The position numbers and the translations under genes are program-made. Shown piece after piece: positions 13,776 through 21,000 of a DNA stretch of 24,457 bases; position 1 is the stretch's first letter; every line of letters starts with the position of its first letter. Source of the DNA: JAICLL01 sp035252155 (GTDB lineage: Bacteria; Planctomycetota; Planctomycetia; Pirellulales; JAICIG01); contig DATFDL010000005.1 of the NCBI GenBank assembly GCA_035252155.1, positions 1 to 24,457 on the forward strand. The letters run 5' to 3'. The notes beneath the pieces are model-generated. The model worked only from the letters and a program-made list of their open reading frames with translations, was not told the DNA's origin and searched no databases.

Positions 13776-16775
13776 ATGCCCGAACGAGGATGGAAGCAAT
13801 TGCTGGCCGGCTGGCCCTGGTTCCAAGGCGAGGGTGCCTACCCGATTGCCGCGTATTCCGAGTTCATGCCTCCGCCGCGGCTGGGCCGCAAGGCGTACGG
13901 CAACGTCGATCACACGCTGTTTGACGACGAGGATCTTTGGGGCTGGCGCGTCTCGGAGTACGAAGAAGCCTGGGAACTGCAACCGGGGCTGCGAACGCTG
14001 GCGGGCGAAATCCTTCAATCGCTGCGCCGGCTGGGGCGCGGCAAAGCGGCCCATGGCATCTCGCGCCACAAGCTCGAAGACAATCCGTATTGGCCCGAGT
14101 CGCTGCACGAGCGCGGCGCGCCGGCGCACGAGCGTTATGTGATCTTGATGCCGCTGGCGTTGGCTCGCACCCAAGACGACAAAGGCCGGGTGCGCTGGAC
14201 GCTCTTCGGCGCCAGCGAGCAAGGCCCGGCTCGGGCGTTTTGGCGCGGCATGTTTCGCTCGCCCCGCCAGGAATTACCGGCCGAACAAGCGATGGGCTTC
14301 CTGCGCAGGCTGCTGGCGTCCGCCTACGGCGAGCCGCCCGACAAGCTCGGCGACTTGCGACGGGCGGGCTTTCGAGTGTTCGCTCCCGCCAGCGAGCATC
14401 TGTTGAGCTATTGGCGCGACGATCCGCTGCCAAGCTGGACCAACGAGTTGCAATGGTCCAAAGGCCAGTCGCTGCGCGGCGTACGCTGGCTCTTGACGTT
14501 CGAGCCGTTCTCGCGGCTGCCCGAGCCAGTACAACGGGCGTATCTCGCGGGTGATCTGCACCTGCTGCCATTTCCCGGTAGCCTGGTGTTTTGGGGCTGT
14601 CGCGGCTACCTGTCGCTGGCCGACGAGTTGCCGCTGGGCGTGCAGATTCCGCTGTTGCACCTGATCGAACGGCACGAAGGGCCGCGCGGCATTCGCATTC
14701 CGCAGTCGGGCATCATGCACGAACCGCAGGAAGGCCGGCCGACGCCAAAGGGTGACGGCCTGGAAGGCCATCCTCCCATGAACCACCACGGCCCCTTGCG
14801 AAATCATTTCCGGCGTACACATCGCTGGGAGCGTGTCCATCGGCACGAAGATTCATTGGCCATGAGCAAAAGCGAAGACAAAGTCGCCCACGTGCTGTTC
14901 AGCGCCGAGGCCGACGACGTGGGACTTTATGGCAAGCCGATGGCCCGCAATGCGCAGATCTGGACGCACGACGATCATCTTTTGCTCGATGGCCCGCGGG
15001 CCACACATGAGCAACTGTCGCAGGCCGCCGGGCAATTGGCCGCCGGTGGTTTGTTTGGCTACCGCTTCTTCTACCCCGCCATGCGCGTCGGTCGGCACGA
15101 AGTCTATTGGCATCGCCCGCTGGTGGCCTATCTCTCGGACGACGATAAGCCGGTCGTGGTCGCCGACGGTCCACTTGGCTGGCTGACCGCCTACGACGCC
15201 GAGCGGCCGCGGCCCGATCGGCCCATCGAGCTTTGGCCGCGGCTGGTGCGCCGCCCGCCGCACCAGACGGCCATCGAAATCTTCGACCATGAGCACGACC
15301 AGCATTATCGCGTCACCGCCGTCAACATCCGCAAGCTGCTAGAGGCTTGGGAGCTCTTCGATCGTCGACCGCTGTCACGCGCGTTTGCCCGGCAGTTGCT
15401 CACCTTGCCGAAGGAAGAAAGCCTCGATGACTGGCTCGCATCGCTTCCTAACCGTTCGAGTAATGCGAAAGCGGCCGAATCGTTGGTCAGCACGCTCAAG
15501 CAGTGCCTGGCGAAAGAATCCGATGCGAAGGCGACGAGCGGTCGTCGCGGCTCGAAGACCGCCCGAACGACCGATGCGCCCGAGGCGCTCACCTTCGACC
15601 GTACCGCGCGGCGATCGTTTGAGACGGCGTACTGGCGCACGATTTACAAGCTGGCCGCCGGACGCTATGTGAACAAAGACAACGCCGACTGCGTGCTCGA
15701 CCGCAAAACTCGCCGACGGCTTGTGCATCACCATCGTGACCTGGAAGCATTGGGCGACTACCTGCTGCGATATTACCGCCGACTGGTGGAACGCAAGCAG
15801 ATGGCCGGCAAAGCCCTCGTCGGCGAGTTGCCGTTCTTTTGGAAAACCGATTTCAATTTCGAGTGGTCGGGCGGCTGGTCGAACAATCAACAACAAACCA
15901 CCTACGAGCGCGACTTGATGGTGGTCATCCCTGGCCGCGACCGACGCCGCGCGGTGATCATGGCCGACCACTATGACACCGCTTACATGGAAGATATCTA
16001 TGGCTACTCCCACGGCGGACACGGACCGCGGCTGGCGGCGGCCGGCGCCGACGACAATCATTCCGCCACTGCCGCCCTTATGCTCGGCGCCCCGATCTTT
16101 CTCGACCTCAGCCGCGCCGGCCGGTTGGCGTGCGACGTATGGCTGGTTCACCTGACCGGCGAAGAATTTCCTTCCGATTGCCTGGGGGCGCGGCATTTGG
16201 CGCAGTGCCTGGTCGAAGGCACGCTGCGGCTGCACCTGCCCGGCGGGCGGCGGCGCGATCTCTCGCGCACGCGCGTGCAAGGGCTGTACGTGCTCGACAT
16301 GGTGGCCCACAACAACGACCGCAATTGCGACGTCTTTCAGATTTGTCCGGGCACCAGCCGTGAGTCGATGTGGCTGGCCTACCAGGCGCACGAGGCCAAT
16401 CGCGCTTGGAACGTGTTGAGCCGCGAGTGGAATCAGCGGCCGAGCCGCCGCGGCTGCGCGCGCGGCCGCCGCAGCGCCGACGGCAAGACGCTGCCCGAAA
16501 CCGCGTTGCACCCGCACCTGCACGGTGAAGTGCGCCCCACGATCGACCCGCGCAGCACGCTCTACAACACCGACGGGCAAATCTTCTCCGACGCGGGCGT
16601 GCCGGTCGTGCTCTTCATGGAGAACTACGACATCAACCGCAAGGGCTATCACGACACGCACGACACGATGGAGAACATCGACCTCGACTATGGCTCGGCG
16701 GTGGCTGCCATCGCCATCGAAGCCGTGGCGCGTGCGGCGACGCGAAAGCCGGAAAGGAGACCGGAAACCCGGTGA
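13776..16775 (+). CDS. Large protein with C-terminal M28-like metallopeptidase domain
   Basis: A 999-residue protein. The C-terminal part (about 690-990) resembles zinc aminopeptidases of family M28. All five metal-ligand positions and the catalytic Glu can be placed: H732 and D734 in ADHYDT, D759 in GADDNHS, E796/E797 in TGEEFPSD, D841 in VLDMVAHNN, and H959 in YHDTHDT. The first roughly 690 residues match nothing I recognise; they are rich in Trp, His and Arg, with a low-complexity basic linker near 575-605. There is no signal peptide or membrane segment, unlike most M28 enzymes, so it appears cytoplasmic. The ATG at 13776 is the first start in the frame after the AT-rich repeat. It may be cotranscribed with the Tat oxidoreductase, 75 bp downstream. 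The substrate is unknown. Confidence 0.85.
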   Translation: MPERGWKQLLAGWPWFQGEGAYPIAAYSEFMPPPRLGRKAYGNVDHTLFDDEDLWGWRVSEYEEAWELQPGLRTLAGEILQSLRRLGRGKAAHGISRHKLEDNPYWPESLHERGAPAHERYVILMPLALARTQDDKGRVRWTLFGASEQGPARAFWRGMFRSPRQELPAEQAMGFLRRLLASAYGEPPDKLGDLRRAGFRVFAPASEHLLSYWRDDPLPSWTNELQWSKGQSLRGVRWLLTFEPFSRLPEPVQRAYLAGDLHLLPFPGSLVFWGCRGYLSLADELPLGVQIPLLHLIERHEGPRGIRIPQSGIMHEPQEGRPTPKGDGLEGHPPMNHHGPLRNHFRRTHRWERVHRHEDSLAMSKSEDKVAHVLFSAEADDVGLYGKPMARNAQIWTHDDHLLLDGPRATHEQLSQAAGQLAAGGLFGYRFFYPAMRVGRHEVYWHRPLVAYLSDDDKPVVVADGPLGWLTAYDAERPRPDRPIELWPRLVRRPPHQTAIEIFDHEHDQHYRVTAVNIRKLLEAWELFDRRPLSRAFARQLLTLPKEESLDDWLASLPNRSSNAKAAESLVSTLKQCLAKESDAKATSGRRGSKTARTTDAPEALTFDRTARRSFETAYWRTIYKLAAGRYVNKDNADCVLDRKTRRRLVHHHRDLEALGDYLLRYYRRLVERKQMAGKALVGELPFFWKTDFNFEWSGGWSNNQQQTTYERDLMVVIPGRDRRRAVIMADHYDTAYMEDIYGYSHGGHGPRLAAAGADDNHSATAALMLGAPIFLDLSRAGRLACDVWLVHLTGEEFPSDCLGARHLAQCLVEGTLRLHLPGGRRRDLSRTRVQGLYVLDMVAHNNDRNCDVFQICPGTSRESMWLAYQAHEANRAWNVLSREWNQRPSRRGCARGRRSADGKTLPETALHPHLHGEVRPTIDPRSTLYNTDGQIFSDAGVPVVLFMENYDINRKGYHDTHDTMENIDLDYGSAVAAIAIEAVARAATRKPERRPETR

Positions 16776-16850
16776 TTGTTGCCGGATCGGTGAGCGATTA
16801 TCCTCATGATACAGTCCGCCATCCCTTCAATTGCAGTTTTGGAGACCGCC

Positions 16851-18155
16851 ATGCACCCGAAACAAGCATCGCGTCGCGATTTTCTCCGCACGTCTGCCGC
16901 CGTCGCGCTGGCGGCCGCGCCGTCGATTGTTCCCGCCCGTGCCTTGGGCCGCGAGGGAGCGTTCGCCCCGAGCGACACGATCAATCTGGGCGTGATCGGT
17001 ATCGGTCCGCGATGCACGTACGACCTGAAGGCCATGCTCGGCCTGGCCGACGTGCGGTGCCTGGCCATCGCCGACGTGCAGGCCAGCCGCCGTGACGCCG
17101 GCAAAAAACTGGTTGACGAGCACTACGGTAACCAGGATCTGAAGCTCTACCGTGATTTCCGCGAGTTGCTCGACCGTAAAGACATTGACGCCGTGTTGAT
17201 CGCCACCGGCGACCGTTGGCATGCGCCGGCCGCGATCCTGGCCGCCGAGGCTGGCAAGGACATCTACTGCGAAAAGCCGTGCGGCCTGACGATCGGGCTG
17301 TGTCAACAGCTTGCCGACACCATCCAGCGGACGGGCCGGGTGTTTCAGGCCGGCACGCAGCGGCGGAGCGTGCCGAATTTTCAGCACGCGGTCGAGCTGG
17401 CGCATTCCGGCAAGCTCGGCAAGATCCACACGCTCTATGCGTCGGTCTATACGCCGTCGCTCGATAACGCCTGGCTGCCCGCCGAGCGCACTCCGCCGGC
17501 CGAAGTGGTCGATTGGAACCTCTGGCTCGGCCCGGCGGCCTGGCGTCCGTTCAACAGTCGGTACGTATCGGGCGGCTGGCGCGGCTATTGGGACTTCGAT
17601 TCGGGAGCGAAGCTCTTGGATTGGGGCGCCCACACGGTCGACTTGTGTCAATGGGCGAACAAGGCCGACGATACTATGCCGCTGCAGTTCGAGCCGCACG
17701 ACAACAGCATCACCGCGCAGTATGCCAACGGCGTGAAGCTGGTGCTCGATTTCCTCAAAACGCCGTTTGGCGAACGTCCGGGCTGGGTGCAGCACTTGGG
17801 AACCTGCCCCGTGCGATTCGTCGGCGACGAAGGCTCTGTCGAGACTGGTGACAGCGGCGAGATCGAGGTTTCGTCGGCCGCCTTGAAAAACGAAGTGAAT
17901 CAGCCGGGCAAAAAGAAGGTGGTCGGCCTCGACGTGTCGGCGCACGCCCGCAACTTTTTCGATTGCGTCCGCACGCGCGGCTTGCCGGCGGCCAACGCGC
18001 AGGTGATGCGGCGTTCGCACATTGCCTGTCACGCGGCGGCACTTTCCTGGATTTTACAGCGGCCCTTGAAGCTCGATCCTGTGAAGGAAGAGTTCATCAA
18101 CGACGACGAAGCCAACCGCCTGCGCACCCGTGCCGCCCGCGACTGGAAAGCGTGA
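16851..18155 (+). CDS. Gfo/Idh/MocA-family oxidoreductase with Tat signal
   Basis: 434 residues from the ATG at 16851, preceded by GGAG six bases upstream, which decides this start over 16806. The N-terminus has a twin-arginine signal (SRRDFLRTSAAVALAAAPS, from residue 7), so it is probably exported folded, with its NAD(P) cofactor bound. The Rossmann domain starts with LGVIGIGPR (46-54), followed by the EKP motif at 141-143 (YCEKPCGL). The second domain has WGAHTVDLCQWAN, whose H261 is in the position of the catalytic His of sugar dehydrogenases. These enzymes oxidise or reduce sugars, inositols or sugar acids; the substrate cannot be told. Exported members are very numerous in planctomycetes. 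Confidence 0.95.
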   Translation: MHPKQASRRDFLRTSAAVALAAAPSIVPARALGREGAFAPSDTINLGVIGIGPRCTYDLKAMLGLADVRCLAIADVQASRRDAGKKLVDEHYGNQDLKLYRDFRELLDRKDIDAVLIATGDRWHAPAAILAAEAGKDIYCEKPCGLTIGLCQQLADTIQRTGRVFQAGTQRRSVPNFQHAVELAHSGKLGKIHTLYASVYTPSLDNAWLPAERTPPAEVVDWNLWLGPAAWRPFNSRYVSGGWRGYWDFDSGAKLLDWGAHTVDLCQWANKADDTMPLQFEPHDNSITAQYANGVKLVLDFLKTPFGERPGWVQHLGTCPVRFVGDEGSVETGDSGEIEVSSAALKNEVNQPGKKKVVGLDVSAHARNFFDCVRTRGLPAANAQVMRRSHIACHAAALSWILQRPLKLDPVKEEFINDDEANRLRTRAARDWKA

Positions 18156-18187
18156 ACGCACTGAAGTCCGGCGGCGGCGCGTTCACG
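18151..18187. terminator. 9-bp inverted repeat spanning two convergent stop codons
   Basis: CGTGAACGC (18151-18159) pairs with GCGTTCACG (18179-18187) over a 19-nt loop. Each arm contains the stop codon of one convergent gene: the oxidoreductase on plus and the PIN gene on minus. It may serve as a shared terminator, but there is no T tract. Confidence 0.45.
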
Positions 18188-18722
18188 GGCCTACCCGATC
18201 GAGCCACCACTGGCACTCGGCCATCGTCGTGTTCGGCCGGAAGCGCGCGTAAAGCTCAATGTCTTTCAGCGCCGCCACAACGATCGCTTCGTCCTCCGTA
18301 TCGGCCCAGATCTTCAAGAGCTGCAGAGATGAAACCACCGTTAAACCGGCTTGCCGACTGAGGCGTATCGCCTTGGCGTCATCGGTCGCGATCAGCCACC
18401 CTCGGCTTTCGGCCAACGCCAGGCACATTGCTTCGCCGTCCGAGCGGAACATCGCCGCATATTGGGTGAACAGATCGGACTCGGCTTGCGATTCCGCATC
18501 GCAGAGCGTTAGCACCTTCGCGGAAATCAAACCGGACAAATTAACTGGTACGGAAACCAACGCGCTGGCATCGCCGATATCGCGTTGCCGGATATAACGT
18601 ACTTCGCCCTGCACCTTGACCGGTAAGTGCCAGGCAAGACTCGACGCGCGCAAGATCGCTTCGGCATGGCCGGAAGCCAGCAGGTCAATAAGACAGCAGG
18701 CGTCGATGATGGCAGCAGGCAC
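18183..18722 (-). CDS. PIN-domain protein, putative ribonuclease toxin
   Basis: A 179-residue PIN-fold protein. PIN enzymes are Mg/Mn-dependent RNases and are the toxins of many type II toxin-antitoxin pairs. Candidate acidic active-site residues occur in the expected order: D7 in AAIIDACCLIDLL, E40 in VQGEVRY, D95/E97 in SDGEAMCLALA, and D114/D115 in WLIATDDAKAIRL. The C-terminal 45 residues extend past the usual PIN core. The start is GTG at 18722, the only in-frame start after the upstream gene's stop, 18 bp away. The pairing with an HTH-ImmA protease gene suggests the upstream protein regulates it. It is not an obvious match to the DUF4411 PIN-like proteins that I recall beside such proteases. 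Confidence 0.8.
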   Translation of the reverse strand: MPAAIIDACCLIDLLASGHAEAILRASSLAWHLPVKVQGEVRYIRQRDIGDASALVSVPVNLSGLISAKVLTLCDAESQAESDLFTQYAAMFRSDGEAMCLALAESRGWLIATDDAKAIRLSRQAGLTVVSSLQLLKIWADTEDEAIVVAALKDIELYARFRPNTTMAECQWWLDRVGP

Positions 18723-18740
18723 GCTACGTTCTTGCGAATG

Positions 18741-19964
18741 TCACGACGCCTCAGTGAGCAATGATTTTTGAAAGTCGAGGCGGACGTCGCGCTCTTCGCC
18801 CGTGGCATCGACGACTTCCCGGCTGGTGAGCGTGTTGGCGACAATCTCCCGGGCGGAGACAATGTCGCACCGCAGGTAGTAAGCCAGATCGCTGTCGCCG
18901 ATCTCGCCTCGCTCGTAGGCGGTGACCGCCAAAAATCGATACCGCTCAGGGAACGGTTGGTCGTTGATCGGCTGAGGGCGAAGCCCAAGAAGATCGGCCG
19001 CCTGCTTCGGTGCAAACTTCGCCTCCTTCAGGAACTGCCAGCTCCCTCTGGTAATCAGCCCAAGCTGTTCGAGCCGCAGCGCCATTGCTTCGACCGACAC
19101 AAAATAAAAATGGCTCAGCCTCCGCAAGTCGGCGACCTGAAAATCATTCGTCGAAGTCACCACGTCGTAAAACCGCTGCCGGACACTCGTGGCGGGCATC
19201 AGGAACGCCAGCGAGAACGCCTCGGCGAACCGCTCGTTGAGCGGTTTTCGACCGGGCATACTCAGATAATCGATCCCCGGCTTGAAGCGATCGACGAGCA
19301 AGTGCGCGTACTCGTGCAGCATCGACACCCGGCGGCGCTCAGGGGGATGCTTGCTGTTTACGAGAATGCAGCAGCCAAGTTCGGCAGTGTAGGCATACAT
19401 GCCGGCGATAGCCGAGGGAAGAGCCGTGTAGAAGATCCGCAGGCCGACATTCCATTCCAACGCGGCTCGAAGGTTAATGACCGGCTGATCGCCGAGGCCC
19501 AAACGCTGCCTCTCGCGCTGAGCCTCTCCTTCGGCGAACTCTGCGGGATCCAGCCGGGCGTCGAGCGTGATTTCTGGCGGATAATTGAACCGTAACGGAG
19601 CGCTGGTGATTCGCTCCAGCTCTCGATAGTCTTCGGCCAGCCGTTGCAGTTCGTCGATGGCCCCGTTGAGCGCCTGCTCATCGGCTCTTTTCATTTTTTC
19701 GGCGACGGCCCTGAGGTGCGGCTGCAGCGCCACGATTGGTTCGTCCGGACGGACGAGTTCGTGGACGTGTCGCCCGAGAAATGTAGCCAACCTAATGATT
19801 TCGTCTGACTTTGCTGGGCGCTCGCCTTTTTCGATGGCGATGTAGGTCGGGCGGCTGCACCCAAGGAACTCGGCGACTTCTTCTTGCGTTTTGCCGCGGG
19901 CCTTGCGCGCTTCCGCAATGCGCTGGCCCAGGATACGCGGGTCAATTTTCTGTGGCGGATGCAT
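18741..19964 (-). CDS. XRE-family HTH regulator fused to ImmA/IrrE metallopeptidase
   Basis: A 407-residue protein. An XRE-type helix-turn-helix occupies about 13-66 (RIAEARKARGKTQEEVAEFL, then CSRPTYIAIEKGERPAKSDEI). A helical linker follows (about 75-120). The ImmA/IrrE (DUF955) metallopeptidase core carries the zinc motif HEYAH at 217-221 and a downstream Glu ligand, E248, in NERFAEAFSLAFLMP. The C-terminal 100 residues are a second helical region. Such proteins regulate phage or mobile-element genes, often by cleaving a repressor or partner. I chose the ATG at 19964 because GGAG lies about eight bases upstream; a TTG at 19985 is less likely. The PIN gene follows on the same strand, giving a two-gene module. 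Confidence 0.93.
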   Translation of the reverse strand: MHPPQKIDPRILGQRIAEARKARGKTQEEVAEFLGCSRPTYIAIEKGERPAKSDEIIRLATFLGRHVHELVRPDEPIVALQPHLRAVAEKMKRADEQALNGAIDELQRLAEDYRELERITSAPLRFNYPPEITLDARLDPAEFAEGEAQRERQRLGLGDQPVINLRAALEWNVGLRIFYTALPSAIAGMYAYTAELGCCILVNSKHPPERRRVSMLHEYAHLLVDRFKPGIDYLSMPGRKPLNERFAEAFSLAFLMPATSVRQRFYDVVTSTNDFQVADLRRLSHFYFVSVEAMALRLEQLGLITRGSWQFLKEAKFAPKQAADLLGLRPQPINDQPFPERYRFLAVTAYERGEIGDSDLAYYLRCDIVSAREIVANTLTSREVVDATGEERDVRLDFQKSLLTEAS

Positions 19965-20004
19965 TGCGTTGGCTCCAAAAAGCAAAGCATGCAGTTTTTC
20001 ACAA

Positions 20005-20050
20005 TGTCAACTCATAGTATCATATTTCTATACATCATGTAAAATGACTA
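20005..20050 (-). promoter_or_regulatory. AT-rich putative promoter/operator for the HTH-ImmA/PIN unit
   Basis: The sequence just upstream of the HTH-ImmA gene is much richer in A and T than its surroundings. On the minus strand it holds TTGACA (20010-20005) and, further upstream, TATGAT (20024-20019) and TATAGAAAT, but no pair with proper 17-bp spacing. The imperfect symmetry around CATAGTATCAT and ATACATCATG would suit binding by the gene's own HTH domain. This is inference; no exact operator is assigned. Confidence 0.35.
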
Positions 20051-20054
20051 GATC

Positions 20055-20125
20055 GCCTCCTGGCAAGGCTTTACGTAATGCATTGCCATTACGCGACTTA
20101 GCCGTAAGCATGTCGCTGGGGAGGC
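20055..20125. other. Structured intergenic segment of unknown role
   Basis: Within the 243-bp gap between the HTH-ImmA start and the DUF4404 gene end, GCCTCC (20055-20060) pairs with GGAGGC (20120-20125). It encloses a perfect CGTAATG/CATTACG hairpin (20074-20080 with 20087-20093) and a smaller stem, CTTA/TAAG (20097-20100 with 20105-20108). The result resembles a three-way junction. It is not a tRNA and has no attC consensus. It may be a small RNA, a repeat remnant or chance. Confidence 0.25.
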
Positions 20126-20207
20126 AAGAATTGCATCATTGAGTGGCAGGAAAAACTGATTCCGCCGGGTCTAGCGGTCTGGCAACCTTGCCCTACCTTG
20201 CCGAGAT

Positions 20208-20510
20208 TCAGATTCCCATTTGGGCCAGGGCGTCGATGATGCCGCCCACGGTGCCGGAGAGCGTGGGATGGGTGGCCTCGAAGCGCTTGGCGGCCTCGGC
20301 CAATCGGCCCGCCAGCGAACCGCGCCCGGCCTGCCCGGTGCTTCTCGTACCCGCCAGTGAGCCGGTTTGTTGAGCGGCGAGCACTTTCTCGACGTCGCCG
20401 ATGGTCCGCTCGATGAGCGACCGCGATGCAGGATCGAGGTTCAGCGTTGTATCCAACTGCCGCCGAAGTTCGGCCAGGTCCGCATGCAGTTGTTCGTGCT
20501 GTTCAGCCAT
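20208..20510 (-). CDS. DUF4404-family protein
   Basis: A 100-residue small soluble protein. The N-terminus is a helical, charged region (MAEQHEQLHADLAELRRQLD), and the C-terminal RRFEATHPTLSGTVGGIIDALAQMGI-like segment, here starting KRFEATHPTLSG, is the signature I associate with DUF4404. The middle (LDPASRSLIERTIGDVEKVL) is also family-like, followed by a Gly/Ser/Thr-rich linker. Function is unknown; its helices suggest a small oligomer. GAGGA six bases before the ATG at 20510 supports the start over an upstream one at 20639. It stands alone on the minus strand, divergent from the 92-aa membrane-protein gene. Confidence 0.8.
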   Translation of the reverse strand: MAEQHEQLHADLAELRRQLDTTLNLDPASRSLIERTIGDVEKVLAAQQTGSLAGTRSTGQAGRGSLAGRLAEAAKRFEATHPTLSGTVGGIIDALAQMGI

Positions 20511-20618
20511 GATCGTCCTCGTCTTGTCGGCCGCCCGAGAAGGTTCGAATTTCTGAAAGGTCATTTTAGCCCGTCTCGGACAAGTTAAATAGAACGTTGT
20601 CGTGCGGTTGCTGAGTTT

Positions 20619-20897
20619 ATGACGGCCCGCTGCTGGCAATTCAGCCTGAAACGGTTACTGGCGGCAACCGCTTTGGCGTGCATAGCGGTGTGTCTGCTGT
20701 CTGATGTGCCGCGGCTGCGTTGCGAGCTGTTTCAAGTGTTGGCCTATTTTCTGTCGGCGGCGGTTGCTGGCACCGGGCTGGGTGCGTTGCTGAAATGCCC
20801 GTGCCGCGGCACGTTGCTCGGCGTAGTGCTGGCTGGCCCCGCGATTCCGCCCCTGGCGATCGTGCGTAAATGGATCTTCGTTCGATTCGGCATCTGA
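20619..20897 (+). CDS. Small membrane protein with the QFSL motif
   Basis: A 92-residue protein with hydrophobic segments at about 12-30, 37-57 and 65-80. The N-terminus, WQFSLKRLLAATALACIAV, is the same type of membrane-anchor motif as in the LRR protein at 4887 (LQFSLGTLLLAVTGL). It has an internal Cys pair (KCPCRG), but no enzyme motif. Planctomycete genomes contain many short proteins starting this way; function is unknown. The ATG is the first in the frame and lies 108 bp from the divergent DUF4404 start. Confidence is limited by its small size, but the hydrophobic pattern and motif argue against a chance frame. Confidence 0.7.
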   Translation: MTARCWQFSLKRLLAATALACIAVCLLSDVPRLRCELFQVLAYFLSAAVAGTGLGALLKCPCRGTLLGVVLAGPAIPPLAIVRKWIFVRFGI

Positions 20898-20905
20898 GAT
20901 GTAGT

Positions 20906-20929
20906 GTGGGACGAGGTTGCAAGTCCCAC
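20906..20929. repeat. GTGGGAC...GTCCCAC palindrome
   Basis: GTGGGAC (20906-20912) and GTCCCAC (20923-20929) make a perfect 7-bp stem around GAGGTTGCAA, 9 bases after the stop of the small membrane-protein gene. It may act as a 3' hairpin for that gene, without a T tract. It is probably a dispersed palindrome type. Confidence 0.55.
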
Positions 20930-20969
20930 CATATCGGCTGCGCATACGGAAGCGTCGTGGTGAGGCAAA

Positions 20970-21000
20970 GGTGGACTTCGCTCGGCCCACCCTACTTACC
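20970..21000. repeat. GGTGG...CCACC palindrome plus CCTACTTAC direct repeat
   Basis: GGTGG (20970-20974) and CCACC (20987-20991) flank ACTTCGCTCGGC. Next comes a tandem CCTACTTAC motif running to the rarA stop at 21001-21003. Together with 20906-20929 this makes the 103-bp gap almost entirely repeat-like. It lies at the convergent end of rarA and may end both transcripts. Confidence 0.4.

Noticed and set aside
15375..16661. 428-codon minus-strand frame opposite the M28 domain
   Set aside because: The plus strand carries all M28 ligands in order, so this is a shadow frame.
16827..18032. 401-codon minus-strand frame opposite the Tat-signal oxidoreductase
   Set aside because: Antisense to a clear Gfo/Idh/MocA protein; no independent signal.
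20055..20125. tRNA or integron attC site
   Set aside because: No acceptor stem with T-loop GTTCGA-type sequence, and no RYYYAAC/GTTRRRY pair; kept only as an unassigned structured segment.
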